NCBI GenBank assembly: GCA_022661535.1
Contig: JAKULF010000008.1
Coordinates: 1,054,001-1,118,000, forward strand
Source: Eutypa lata
Lineage: Eukaryota > Ascomycota > Sordariomycetes > Xylariales > Diatrypaceae
Direction: 5' to 3'
Length of the DNA stretch: 64,000 nt
Position 1 is the first letter of the stretch; the number at the start of each line of letters is the position of its first letter. The translations under genes and the position numbers were made by a program. Shown one piece after another: positions 35,008 to 48,300 of this stretch. A model generated the notes under the pieces. The model saw nothing but the letters and a program-made list of their open reading frames with translations. It ran no database searches and was not told the origin of the DNA.

Positions 35008-36720
35008 GCTAAGGTAGCTAGCCACCAGCGAAAGAGGGAAGAAAGAAAGAAAAAACCCGCCACCAACCTAACACAAATCCTACCCGGGGAATATCGTACG
35101 TTACCAGCCACATGCGGCTCTGGAGAAGAAGAAAAAAGGAGTGTCGCGTAGCATCTCGACCTCGATGGACGCGACCCGCATTAGCAGACGGGCTCTTAAT
35201 TAATTGTGCAGGGGAAGAGGGGGTTTACGCGTCCCCGAGTCCTGTCTACCTATCAACCTATACGCCCACTGCAGCGGAAGGGGGTAACGCGAATCCGACC
35301 CAACGCGGCGAATGCTACGCAATCAGGCAGTCCCGGCCGCGCCTGTCGGCAAGGACCCCGAATTACATCACGTTGGACGGGCGTCTTGTTTTCCCCAGTG
35401 TCATTTTTTTTATTAAAAAATCATGATCGACCCCAACTTCCGTTACGCGATTGGTCTATTTCAAACCTTTTTTCCTTTTGGCTTCCGGGTGGATTACGCG
35501 GGACGGACCCTTGGGTGTGTTGTTGTATGTATGCATGTGGGTGGAATACTGCTACTTGGCACGTTCGATTTTTTTCTCCCTCTTTCTTGGTGAACTCTAC
35601 CACAAAAAAAAGTCTTCTATGGGAAGGGTCGATTGATCACGAAGACGGCGCTCGGGCATGTGATTTTTCCCCCCATCTGACTGTTTGCGCTCGTTCTCGG
35701 ATACCTATCGGTTTTTTAGATTTTGCTCATATAGATAGACTTTGCCAAAAATTGGGGTGGGGAGTGTTGTGTGCGGGATTGTATAGAAAAGGGGAGGGAA
35801 CAAAGACGCAATTGATACCCCTCACGGAGAAGGAAAGGAAGATAGAGATTTGTATGGGAAGCAAGGTGTTAACATATAGAGGGAAAGAATCAACAAACTA
35901 CATAGAGGGATATAGAAGAGGTAGAACAGGATCTACTATCTAATACCGAACGGGAGCCTGATGGACTATAACCATTGCCTTTAATACCTATTTCCAATGC
36001 CTTCAGCAGGCCCTCGCTTTTGAAGGTCATGTTATAGCACTGCTAGTCTTGCGTATAACTATTGGGAAGCGTGATCTATTGATCTTAATTCTCCGCAACA
36101 GCCTCAAAGGACCAAGCTCAAGCAGTATCCTTAACGGTAAGCAACGCTAGGAGCAAATTATTACCGAAGAAGAAATAACCAAGTAGGCTTTCTTATCTCA
36201 GTCTTCATTGGCTAACAAATCTCACTTCACTTTAGACTTCAGGCATAGACTACCAAGCCAATATTGGCTCGAGGAACCTCCAGAATTGTTTCACTCATCT
36301 ATTTTTTCGGTTCTTCGAAATAGTTAAGAATCCCTTGCACCTTCTTTCTACTACTAACTTAGACGATCGAGGTGACCGCCCCTTCGCCATCCAAACAAAA
36401 AGGGGGAGGCATTCATAACATGCCCATCGTTTCTCTATCTAGCTTTCCAACGCATAAAATCATCGTCCCAGCTGGTATCATTCATTATGTACAACGCGTA
36501 ACGAATTTTGTGTGGCTTGAATAGAAATGATGTTCATCGCGGGCATTACTCGCTCTTCTACTCTCATAAATAAGATCGAGTAAGTAGATGCTTGGGTAGA
36601 ACAAAAAGGCATTGGTTCAAAAGCTTTCGATACTCTAGAAACGCAAAAAGGGCGTATGAGAGCGTATTTCGAAGGGTCTGCCGGGTCGTTTCGGCATAAA
36701 TCACATCACAGACATGTGCT
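35008..36720. other. Intergenic region between the convergent SDR and STE20
   Basis: This holds the 3' flanks of two convergent genes. It includes GAAGAAAGAAAG-type purine runs after the SDR stop and AT-rich sequence further on. A 245-codon plus-strand frame at 35206-35943 has no protein-like features and lies in the probable 3' UTR, so it is not annotated. Confidence 0.55.
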
Positions 36721-39303
36721 TCATTGGCCTTTGCGGGACTTCTCTTGCTGCCGGGCTTCTCTCGCCGCTCGGACGAGCGGCGATAACGACTGCAAGTCGA
36801 CGCAAAGCTTCATAAAATCGTGCTGTTCCCAGTTAGTCACGCTAATCGGAAATTACAACGGCAAGGAAGTACAGGCTGCAAGGAATTAAATAATGGAGAA
36901 CATACTCGAAGTAGGTCATGAGCACTTGCTCTCTTCTCTGGATCTACCTTAAGGGCAAAGTAGAGGAAGTCTTTGAAGACTGGCGACAAGTTCGCTTCTT
37001 GTTTGATCTCTGGGGTGCCGTTGGTTGCTATCAACCAGAGCGCGCGTAGAGGTGATTCGGTCAAGTATGGGGGCTCTCCTTCAATCATCTCGATCGCCAT
37101 AATACCTAGTGACCATATATCTACTTTCCGACCATATTCTTTCCTTGTCACAACCTCAGGGGCCATCCAATAGGGCGTGCCGACCATGGTTGTCCTCTTA
37201 TTATGTGCTTCATTGATTTGGGCGCAAAACCCAAAATCAGCTGGAGTGGGCATATTAGTATTGTGCATAGTACATGAGAAGATGGATATTTCTCACTCAG
37301 CTTGATGCTCCCGTCTAACGATAGTAAAATGTTGTCAGACTTGATGTCTCTGTGGATGACTCCTTTCGAGTGCAAGTGTTGCAAACCCTTGAGTGTCTCG
37401 CGACACACTGAAGCTATCTGCCCTTCGGTCATGATGTTAAAAGTGACAACATCCGTAAGGCTGCCTCCTTCCATGAATTCCATGATTACCCAGAGCTCAC
37501 CACCGCACAGGTAGCTGTCTATGAAGTTGACAATGTTAGGGTGCAGGCTCTCCTTCATGACTAGAATTTCATTGATGATGAGATCCTTCTTCGGCTGTTG
37601 CTCCAAATTCATCTGCTTGATAGCCACCAGTCGATTTGAACCTCTTTCGTGGCCTGTGAAGACACCTCCTGAAGCACCCTGTCCGATTTTTGTGAAACCA
37701 CGGTATATCTCTCGAGGGTCGCCCTCCGAGCAGATGCGCTTCAATGCCGCTGCCACGTCTATGATATTGCTTTGTCGCGCTTGTCGTCGGGGTCGAGGCT
37801 GGGCTGCCGGGGGTCCACGACTTTGTTGACTTGAAGCACTAGGGCCATTGGCATCCGGAGGCCGACTAGCCGGCTGTTGATGGGAGCCCGACGGTTGTTG
37901 TGCTGGGGGTTGTCTAGTGCTAGTAGACCTACTGAGCTGACCCTTCATAGCCGCCTGAGCTTGTGCCATGGCCTGTTCCTGTTGCTGGTGCATAAGCTGT
38001 TGCTGGTAGGCATTCTGAATGGCGGGAGATGGTTGGGCCCCGGGTGAAAAGGGTGAATGCCCATTGGCGCGCGAATTCGACCGCGACCGATGCTCCTCGG
38101 GGAGCATTGGCACGTTCTCCTTGGACGGGGCATAGGTACCAGATGGGTGGTCTTCGCCATGTTGGCTCATGCCGATGCCCGAGTCTTTTGCTGGGTACGG
38201 TGACTGCGGTGCGGTCCGTGTTGATAGCGACACGGGAGGCTTCGGGGCCGGTCGGCTTGGCATTAGGTTGGGGTGCTCTTTTGCGGGATGCACCGCGGGG
38301 CTCTTTCCAGGTATAGGCACTGGTGGGGGAGCGCGGGGATTTTCAAAAGTGCCTTCATCATTTACGGTTGGAAATCTCGGACTTGCCGGTGGGCTTCTCA
38401 TAGGTGACATACCAGCAAAGTTGTTTGGCGTATACATGCCGGGGGAGGCTGCCGCTCCGCTACCACCGCCTGAAGGCGTGCGCAGCTCCGGAGCCCTCAC
38501 ATCATGGAACTTTTCCAACACTTGATCCTCATGTGGTCTCTCGGTGGTTTCTTTGTAGAATGTCACGATGTCTGCAATCATTTGTGGGTTCTCTCGGCGA
38601 GCGTTTTCTGGAATACCACTTTCGTTTATGAGACGTTGCCACTCTTTCGGTAGCCCCTATAGATTTGCATCGTCATCATCAGCAGCAGCTCAGGATACAT
38701 GGTAAATTAAGTGTATATCCAGTAGCCAAGACTCGGTCGGCAAGCTGATAGGGATAAGAACGAACCGTGAATTGACCCGTCGAGCTATCATAGCCGACGT
38801 GGGTAACGTGTACCGGATTCTCAGGCGCTGAGATGACGGGTTTCTTTTGGGATCCGACCAGTGTGCTCATTAGTCCAGAGAATCCCGATTTTTTCCTCAA
38901 GACCCCCGGCCCTTTAAGCTCCTTGCCCTCATCAGAGTAACGTTTAGGGGCGGTCGCCTGGGCTTCTGTGACCCGTGGGCCCTGTGACTTTTCCGACATC
39001 ATTATGGCCTGGTCGACGGAGTAACTTGCTGAATGACGAAGGACTGATGGTTTATGACGCCCTTCTGGATTTATGTTGGGTATAGGTGGTGGAAGGCGGT
39101 TAGGTGACGAAGGCGTCGAATGCGGCGACGATTGCGGAAATAATTGCTGTTGATATGTTGGGGATCGTGTAGCTTCAAGGTGATTGAGAATGGTGGTACC
39201 GTCGAACGGGGCACCAACGAACTCCTCGGACGTCTTGAAACTAAGGGGCGCCAGTCGGGAATCGGATAAACGATTCTGTCTCTCTGATCCTTGCTGTTGT
39301 CGT

Positions 39304-39339
<36 letters not shown>

Positions 39340-40103
39340 CGATAACTGAAAGAGGCCGTAGGAGTATCAACGGTCGAGTACCCGACTGCAAGACCGATTT
39401 CTCCCTCCCCGTTGTTCCCGTTGCCGCCGCTAGTGGTGCTCGAAATGGCAGTGGGGTATGTCTTGGATGACGGCGGCGGCTGGTGAGACGACGGGGGAAA
39501 TGCGGAAGTGAACTCGCCGTTGTGGAGGGCTGGCGCTGCGTGGTCAGATGATGGCTGATTATAATGAAAATAGTTATGGTGATGATTCTGTGGTTGATGG
39601 TGGGGTTGAAAGTGAGACTGAGACTGAGACTGAGGCGGAGGCTGAGACTGAGACTGATACTGAGAATGAAATTGAGTATTAGGAAAGAAGTTGTTGTTAT
39701 GGCTACCTAGAGTATTATGGCTGCTTGACGCGTTAGCGGTGGTGGTGTTGACAATAGAGGTGTTGCTGCTGCTAATGGTGCTGGTGCTGGTGGGAGGAGG
39801 AGTTGATCTCTGTTGTGGAGCACTCGGTGCACGCTTTAGACTCGTGGAGCTCCGTTTGCTTTGGAGGGACTGAGCGTCAAAGCGACCATCTGCGGTAAGT
39901 GAGAATGAGTGAGTGTGGTGATGGCCGTTGGGATTGTTGATGCCGTTACCGTTATCTTTGAGACTTGAGGGTGGCTTTTTGGTAAGTTTGCGACGTTGCG
40001 ATTGTTGGTGACGGGGTGAAGTAGAAGTAGTGGCGGTAGTAGTAGAATGGTGATGATGGTGATGGGAAGTGGTGGTGTTATCCTGGTTATTTGGGCTATC
40101 CAT
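36721..40103 (-). CDS. STE20: STE20-type p21-activated protein kinase (PAK)
   Basis: MAPK-cascade and polarity kinase activated by Cdc42/Rac GTPases. Exons: 40103-38766, 38656-37297, 37240-36906 and 36822-36721, giving about 1044 residues. Seen: a long disordered N-terminus with His, Gln, Ser and Asn runs (1-420); CRIB motif about 424-465 ([16 protein letters not shown], then [10 protein letters not shown], joined across intron 1); Pro/Gln-rich linker; glycine loop GQGASGG near 771; AIK Lys793; HRDIKSDN Asp883; DFG Asp901, whose T-DFG junction is restored by splicing intron 2; GTPYWMAPE. The last exon encodes HDFMKL and [13 protein letters not shown], the C-terminal tail known in Ste20 to bind the G-protein beta subunit. 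No PH domain is present, which argues for Ste20 (PakA/Mst20) rather than Cla4. Yeast Ste20 is 939 residues. Confidence 0.95.
39301..39339. repeat. (CTG/CAG)n run coding poly-Gln in STE20
   Basis: About ten consecutive CTG triplets on the plus strand are read as CAG on the coding strand, producing a run of 10 Gln and then KQRQQQ in the disordered N-terminus of the kinase. Confidence 0.9.
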
Positions 40104-42995
40104 CGTCTGTCTGCCCTTGTCTACCTACCCTAAAGGTAGCTACGGAGAGGTAGGCAGCCCTAAAGCGAACGCATAATATTGCTAATACGACCACCTAGCT
40201 TTTAGGTAAGAGTTGAAGGCAATGAGTAAAAAAATTCAATACCTAATAACCAAGACTGACTGATACCAAACCAGGTATTCCACCGTTATACTCTGCGTGG
40301 GTGCGTTGCGTGGGTGCGCGGTGCGTGGTGTGGTAGGAGTGATGTGTTAGGTAATGAACGTATGTATGTAGCAAGTTGGCAGTTACAGTGGTTTATTAGT
40401 TTAGTTGGTGCAGTGGTAAGTAAGAGAATTTTAGACCCAGGATGATCAACGTCAATCAATCATTGGATGTGGCACTTTTTTCTGGTTTTTTCTTCGTGTT
40501 AAGAAAATGACGGACTGAACAGTTGGCGCCGTTAGGTTGGATAACGGTGAAAATCGACCCGGGCGGGAGGATCTAGTTCGCTAGTTCACCACTATCTGTT
40601 TGACTAAAATATCTTCAATGTTGTTATATATGTATATAGGTAGTAGGTATGTATGTATGTATAGATGGATATATATGTGTGTGTGTGTGCGTGTGCGTGT
40701 GCGTGTGTGTGTATGTATATATGCGAGGTAGTTAAGTTTGGGTATAGGGAGTTAGGTATGTGTGGAGTAAGAAGTCAAAATCGAAGAAGGAGGTTATTGG
40801 TTGGGTTGATGTTGTCAGTATTCAATGCGGATTAACCCGTCCTGATAACTCAAGTTGAACTTGGGCTAATCAGAAAATCGTATGAGGGACCTCTTGTAGA
40901 TATGTGTACGTATTGGTTATGTGTTTGACTCGTTGAAGTCTTGTAGGCATGCATGTGTAGCTAGTAGAGTGACTAGCAGCAGTAGCAAGCAGTGGCAAGC
41001 AGTAGACGTCAAATGCCAAAGAAACCGGATACATGTAGGTATGTATGGTAATATGTATGGTATGAAGTTATGTAGAAGGTAGGTATGTATATAGGATGTA
41101 ACTATGTACCACAAATTCAGGTACCTCGGAAAGAACGCATTATCAAACATCACACATCGGACGAGGATTTAACAAAAAATATCAGGTGAAAAATGGCGAG
41201 ATGTCCCCATTTGTACTGCAATAGCAAAAACGAAAAGAAAAAGAAAAGGAATGAAGTACCGAAATAAACAAAATCGACAAACAATCGTAACATCCGTCGA
41301 AATTTCTTAGTGTTACCTTATTTCCTCTCTGATCCTTTGCAATCCCCCATACCTACATAGAACAATTTCCACTTAACAATTTCTTCATTTATTTAAAATA
41401 ACGAGGTTTCGTTGCGATCGATTTCTAGCAATGGCGTATGTAAGACACTATGGATGGTATCGATAGCAAATCCCGTACCAAGTTGTATAAGCCCGTAGAC
41501 TGACTATGTGGTATCACTTTTCATATTTACTACCTCTTACTTCCTTACCTAATAACTATAAAACGACTCCTGTTCCTTTAAATAATCATTCATACCATGT
41601 TTACCTATGCATAATAGAATCATGCTGGTCCAATATGCCGGCCGCAGTTCTAACTTCCTAATTTACCTCTAGGGCTTGTAGAGACGGAAAGTTTAACTGT
41701 CCACCTGTTACTATCTTTACTTACATAAGAAGTAAGTAAGCATGTACGGTTTCTTCGCATGTGGTGCCGACCAAGGCCTGAGAAGAGGCCATAGTGGTAA
41801 GATATCTAACTACGAAATATTATTCTACATACCTACAGTATCTACCTAGGGCTGCTAGGGGCAGTAGGGGTAACCTGTGCTCGCCGCCACGCTAGCTCAA
41901 GTTCCCGTATATGGTGGGGTAATCTTGCATGTCCCTCCAACCAGCCAACACAGAATTCAATAGACATCTTGAGGTACCTACATATCAACAATCTTAGCAG
42001 CACGTAGGTATATATGCAGGTGCCTATGCATAGGTATGTCTTATACTTAATGAAGGGTATACTGTCATGATGTGACACGTGCATTAATCAGTACTATAGA
42101 AGTCTATAAAGGTGACCACAGCCTGGGATAACGAAGACAGGTCTCGGGGATTTTTCTTGTTTTGACCAAAAGCACCGCTTCTCGACAATGACGTTACGGT
42201 CTGGGCTCGTGCTTAACAGAAACAGGTTGTTCGTAACCACTAGTTAACGTTAAATCTTCTTTTTCCGAATTTTGTACGTTACCTACCACTGAGCCCTCAG
42301 GCCATCTGCGTCGTCAGCCCCCTGCTGCCTCGTTGCTGCTCTTGGCTGTGGAGAGTTGCTATTAGTCTTCAGACTACATACTTAAGTCTCTGAGTTGAAC
42401 GCTAGATTCGTCCAGCCACGTCAATTAGACAGTCCTAGTCATCATCATTACTAGCCCTGGTTGGTAGCAAGTCAAACCTATCAACCTATATGAATATAAA
42501 GTAATCTGGGGCCGAAGGGATGGCTATTCTCGGAATTTTTGTCAAAACTAACTTCCCCTTTTAATTATCACTAGAGCGTACCTATGCAGACTTCTCAGGT
42601 TCATGGCTTGAGGTTTTTCTAGCGAAACCGGCTGGTCAGGCCATAGTCCACCGTTGAAAATCCCTAGATAATCTGCGGCGTCACATATCAGCATACTCAT
42701 TCTTTATGTACCTATCTGGCCAACACTTACTCCTGAAGTTAGATACAGACGTGACAAGTATAGGATGGTAACGGCAGTAAGCGCTTAGCACCAATGAAAC
42801 ACCAATAATATCGAATAATTACCGCAACAAGCCCTGAAACAAGCGATTACAGATGACTTATACGAGTACCGTTTCATTGCCGCGACGGATCGACATGTTC
42901 GGTGGCTCTGGTAGGATTTTGCATATAAGTGAAGATTCTGCTCCACCTTCTTACTGCTTCTGTCAAGAATACATATCAGATATCAGGAGACGACT

Positions 42996-43392
42996 ATGCT
43001 TTATTCGAGCCTACTTTCTAGTCGGTCCCTGAATCTCAGACATTCATACCTAGTCGCAATTCCTCCCCCGCTTCTCCAGCGGATAGCAAGCGCCATGACT
43101 TTTGGCCAGATCACAAGCGATTACTCTAACAGCAAATTGAAACAGGCAGAGAGGGCTCAGATATTGTTCATTGGTGGATAGTTATCTCAATACTACATAT
43201 GATCATGTTCGCAAGTCTTCCTTGCGCAGCCCGTCAATTCAAGGGGAGACTAGGTCTAACTTAGATTCTGAGCACTATCAGCAAGTCAACCGAAACACAA
43301 GAGTTATCACCTTCTACGAGCCAACGGAGGCGCTAAATCTGAAGATGAATAGCACAACACCTATATACGTACTCGCGGCACGGCTGGCATAA
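42996..43392 (+). pseudogene. Possible decayed serine-esterase-like fragment
   Basis: Two adjacent plus-strand frames (42996-43181 and 43171-43392) overlap with a frame change. Together they read like protein text: QAERAQILFIGG, then a segment ending NTRVITFYEPTEAL. The 'VITFYE' strand followed by a loop resembles the end of the alpha/beta hydrolase domain often fused to fungal NB-ARC proteins. The GxSxG region is not visible and the frame is broken. Very tentative. Confidence 0.2.
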
Positions 43393-45204
43393 GGTTGATG
43401 CTCTAGAGCCCTCTGCAACAACTTTTATTGTGTCTAACGAACGCTCTTACTCTATACTGAGTATCTTGCTATTGTCCGCACTTAGGCGGATGATGACTTC
43501 ATTAGAGCTCCGTCATCCCGTCTGATGTTGCCAATTTACCATCTGAGGATAAGAAAACAAGGCCCGAGCCGTGCAGCAGCCGAAGACCAGCTGCCACCCG
43601 CAGGTTACATCGATATCCATAGGGCGACCTGCCTGGCCGTAGCACAGAAATGATTGGAACTTGTGGGCTAAAGAACGGCGTGCATCCCGCCCGGGCAGCG
43701 ACGTACGTGCCACACACACCCGTCCTATGCCTAGGATAGATATGTTGGTGGATGTGGTTAGATCTTGTGCTCGCACGAGAGCCTAGCGGGAATTTTTCGA
43801 TCCCGGCTATCACCAGTTGATGAGGTAGCCAATGACCTTTGCGTTTCGGTCAATTTGTCATAACCGTCCTACATTGATTCTTTCAGTAGATCTAGTTACC
43901 CAATAGCGTAGGTCTCGCCTTTATAAAACCGGCATAAATCATTATATGGCACGTGCCTGCTACCTTAATAGTTCCCTTATAGAGGAACTTCCATCTGCCA
44001 TCTCATCACCTCACCAAGAATGAGATGTATTTTTGAGAGGTTGGTGTCTGCCTTACAGTCATACGTGGGGTATACCGTAGGCTCTGGGCTTGACTAGGGG
44101 TTCTTTTCTTCAATTAGTAGATTAACCCGCCTTGCGGTTAACCATTGCAAGGCCTATCATTACAACATAGTTGACGTTCACGATCCAATGTACTACGGAT
44201 ATATGCCCTCCACTGCAGACTAGGCACAACAGGTAGGATCACCGTAAAAATAGGGGCATATGTTTACGGTGTACGTAACTCATTCCGGGTGAGGAAAGAT
44301 AATAAATTCTACCATCATAAAATACTGAAATACTCTTTATTGTACGGCTTCATACAACTACCTACATTAAAAAAAGGGGTTATCCAATTTGGGTCAGGAG
44401 AGCTGTCAGACTCCGATAGAAACCGGACACATTAATACCTATGGTCCAAGAGATCAGTCTGGCTTTTTATTAGAGCCTGACAAAGGCAGCGACAAAGCAT
44501 TTCTGGATTGAGGCTCAGCATTGGGGCACAGATCGTGGCGTTGAGGCGCTAACCTACCTGCTTATGTAACCAAGAACTGTTAGCGCCTCCCTGCATTTTG
44601 ACCAAGGATTATTTCTCCACAGTTAGCGTCCTAGCATCCTAGCCTGCTAGCGTCCCAGCGTCCCTAGAGACAAAGCCACACAACCACACATCTTCATATT
44701 TTGCTTGCACCTGCAGACAGCGGGCAACTGATAACGATTACACATTTTAATAAGTGAACCAACAGGGTCTAATAATAGGCAGGTCTAAGGCAATAGGTTT
44801 ACCTATTTATTAGGTACAATGCTAGCTGGCTAGATACATAGGTAGTAGTGACTGTAACTAGGGGGTAGCTACCCCAGCTCAGAAACAATTGAAACCTTTT
44901 CAATTGGAGGTGTCCTTTCATATTATTGTGGAGGAAGGTGCAATCGTATGAGAAACTTCCACCTCACTCACTACCTGCCTACCGCTACCTTTACTTCACC
45001 TACCTCTAGGGTATCTTACATAGCGAGCTTTTAAGTTAGCTTACCTACGTATCTCGTTACTCTCAACCTCTTTATAACCTCTCCCTTCCTCTGTTCCTCT
45101 TCCTCCCCCCTTCGGTCCGTTCGTCGATTCAGCTAATTAGCTTGCGACGGTCGTTCATCTTTATAATATAGGTATCCTCTAGAAAGAAGAGAATAATAGA
45201 CAAT

Positions 45205-45213
45205 ATGTTCTAG
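45205..45213 (+). promoter_or_regulatory. Minimal upstream ORF (ATG TTC TAG) in the SCP160 leader
   Basis: A two-codon upstream reading frame lies 93 bases before the SCP160 start codon. If the transcript includes it, scanning ribosomes would meet it first. Transcript start is unknown. Confidence 0.4.
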
Positions 45214-45305
45214 CTTCTCTACACAATCTGATCTAGATTTAACCAACCAACTGTCGCCCGCGTACCGTCTCCGTCCTCGTCCACGTTTAATATATATTCT
45301 CCATC

Positions 45306-48300
45306 ATGGCTTCTGAGAGTGTTAACAACGCTTCCGAGGGCTCTCTCGCCCAAAAGCTCATGGAGCAGCACGCCCAGCACCCCCTTAATCCTACCGTCGA
45401 AGATGTCCCCGATGAAGAGGGAAGCAATGCTCCCCCCTCTGCCGATGCTACTGGAACTTCCTCTTGGGAGAAGAACATCTCTGCTAAGGCCGCTGGAAAG
45501 CAAAAGGCCCAGGCAGCCACTCTCGATACCGAATCCCAAGAAGCATTCCCGGCCCTAGGTAGTGGTCCGAAATCAACGGCTGCCCCTAAGAACATCACTC
45601 CTATTTGGGGAGGCGCTAATGGCAAGCCGAATGGAACCTCCTGGTCTACCAATGGAACCCCACGAACTTCGACTCCCAACTCCGGCGTCTCTACTCCTAC
45701 TGGAGTCCCGGCACCGCTTTCTCTTCCTGGCCGCAACGTTGAGTCGTACATCTTGGAGCCATCGCACGTCCTGCCTAGAAACCAGCTGAAGCGTCCTATC
45801 CCAGACATTGTCAAGGACATCAACCGAAAGTCTCGTGCTGTCATCAACATGGTGCCTGGTCCTAACGGCAGTCTGAAATTCAACGCCACAGGTCCTCAGG
45901 ACAAGGCCCAGCAGGCTCTTCGTGACTTGATCCAGCAAATTGGTGCCAGGGTAAGCACATCTCTGTGAAGTATTGTGAGAAGAAGCTAGTTTCTCAACTA
46001 ACACGTTTCGTACAAAGACTAGTATCAAGGTGTCCATACCCCAGTCGGCAAGAGCGCACATCATCGGTAAACAGGGTTCTACGATCAAGGCCATCCAGGA
46101 GAAGTCTGGTGCTAGAATACAATTGCCTAAGGTGGAAGATGCTGCTGATGATGATGAGGATGGTGTGATCGATGTCATAGTCGAGGGTAATGCCCTTTCG
46201 GCGGCCACCGCTCGCGAGGCCATCAACAAGATTGTTGGTGAACGTTCAGCAAACGTTACCACCAAGCTCAAGTCTATCCCTGCCGAGTTCTATCCTTTCA
46301 TTGCTGGCCCTAGCAACAGCCTAGCCAACTCCCTCGAGACCGAACATGGGGTTCAAATTCGTGTGCCACCTCACCAGCCATGGTCCCACCCGATTCCTAA
46401 GACACCAGAGGGCGGACAGCGACCAATCTTCGCTCCGTCTGTCAACGACAACCATATTCAATTGGCTGGCGACCGGCTGGCTATCCAGGCTGCCCGGGCA
46501 GCTATTGAGCACCGCGTACAGGAACTGCAAAACCAACTGCAAATCGAGCAGGCTGATATCAACAAGGGACGACACCAGTTCATCATCGGAGATCGGGGTA
46601 TTCCTATGGAGCAATTCTTCGCCGATACAAACTGCGTGATCATCTTGCCAAATGAAGAAGGTGTTGACACCGTCACGGTTATCGGCCAACCTGATGATGT
46701 GAACCGCGGTCTTGATAGAGCCATCGACCTGGCTATGGCACCGCAAGTGGCATCTTTCAATGCTTCGAGGTTCCACCGACATGCTGCTGGAGGTGCCCCT
46801 GTGTATTCTCGAGACATGTCGCGCTACCTGCGTCGTCGCAAAGAAATTGAGCGGCTTGAGCAGCTTTACAACGTCCACATCAACACGCCATTTGCCGAGG
46901 GAATTGATTCTCCTTGGGAGTTGTACGCGAGAGATGGTAAAAACAGCGTAAAGGCCCAGAAAGAGATGACTTCAATCATCAACAGCCATCCGCCCTCACG
47001 TTTCGCATCACTCCCTGTCGACCCATTCTTCCATTCCTATCTTCGAAGCGATATCACGCCGAAAGTCCGACAAGAATATGGTGTGTACACGATCGTGCCA
47101 GATGCAGCAGAGGGAGATCTGCCGGTACTTCTAGTCTATGAAGGTCCTTCTTCTTTGGAGGGGTATCACGTCCCGCAGAGTGTCCCGGCACCCCCGGAGC
47201 TCCAATCGTTCCAGAAGGGGTTGGTGGATGCCCGCAAACACATCCTTGACCTGCTGAGTCGTCAAGAGCAACTCGCTTCTAACTCGCTAGAGGTGCCAAT
47301 CAAGTAAGTCTTTTAGGTGAACATCGCGGAATTAATTTTCTCTAACCACAATATAGGTTCCATGACAAACTCCGACGGTACATCAAGAAGGAGCAGGATG
47401 CAACTACGCGTGCTGTTGGCGATATCCCTGTCAGAGTGAGCGTCAGAGGCACTACTGTTACTTTCCGCGGTCCGACCTCAAGAGTAGAGTCTCTCTACCA
47501 AAAGGCGAAGGCATTCGTGGCTCAGGAACAAGAAGATGAAAAGGAGCGCGGATTTACTCTCAAGTTTGACTTCAACCCTAAATTTGCAAACCATCTCATC
47601 GGAAAGGCTGGTAGCCATATCAATGAGCTCCGCGAGAAGTTCGATGTGGACATCCAAGTTCAGAACGGAGAAGTCGAACTCAAGGGTCCAAAGGCGAAAG
47701 CTGAACGCGCTAAGGCTCATATCACTTCACTAGGCAGGCAGTGGGCCGATGAGACTACTCATAGCCTTAAAATTGATCCTAAGTATCATCGAGAGCTCAT
47801 TGGTGCCCAGGGTGGTCAAATCCTACGCTTACAAAACCGATACAATGTCCACATCAACTTCCCACGATCCGCAAAAGCCCCGAAGGACGATGAGTCAGTC
47901 GCCGATGCTGCTAGCGAGGTCGGCAAGGGACGACGGCAACAAGCCGCTGACGAGGTCACAATCCGCGGCCCTAAGAAGGGAGCTGATGAGGCCCGTGATG
48001 AGATCTTTTCTCTCTTCCAATACCTTAAGGACAACTCCCACGGTGCCACCGTGACTGTCCAACAAAAGCAAATCCCGTCTCTCATTGGATCTGGTGGTGC
48101 TGCCATGGATGAGTTGCGCGCTCTCACTGGCGCTAAAATCGACATTCCAAGCGAGAGAGGCGAGTCTCAAGATGCCAAAGTCGACATTCACATTAAGGGC
48201 ACGAAGACGCAGGTGGCAGAAGCTAAGAAGTTGCTAGAAGAGAAGAGGGCCGTCTTTGACGACACCGTTTTGAAGACGATTGACGTCGATAGGAAGTGGC

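Larger units (their letters stand above)
40104..45305. other. Gene-free interval of 5.2 kb between divergent STE20 and SCP160
   Basis: It holds two promoter and leader regions pointing away from each other, and AT-rich DNA between them. Repeats: GT/GC-GT run (40675-40713), GTAT and TAGG runs (40627-40665, 41035-41090), and a TAGC/TCC-rich stretch near 44626-44668. A possible decayed esterase-like fragment lies at 42996-43392 and is reported separately. The last 250 bases before 45306 are pyrimidine-rich (SCP160 leader). Confidence 0.5.

Noticed and set aside
34045..35025. 326-codon minus-strand frame and 34314-34913 plus-strand alternative frame over the dehydrogenase
   Set aside because: Both are shadow frames from extreme third-position GC. 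Only the annotated frame carries the TGxxxGxG and YxxxK motifs.
35206..35943. 245-codon plus-strand frame after the dehydrogenase
   Set aside because: Probable 3' UTR; no hydrophobic pattern, domain or splice evidence, and the sequence is repeat- and purine-rich.
36721..40103. CLA4 identity for the PAK kinase
   Set aside because: No PH domain precedes the CRIB motif, and the C-terminus has the [13 protein letters not shown] tail typical of Ste20.
45287..46271. Minus-strand frames opposite SCP160
   Set aside because: They overlap clear KH-domain coding sequence and have no family features.
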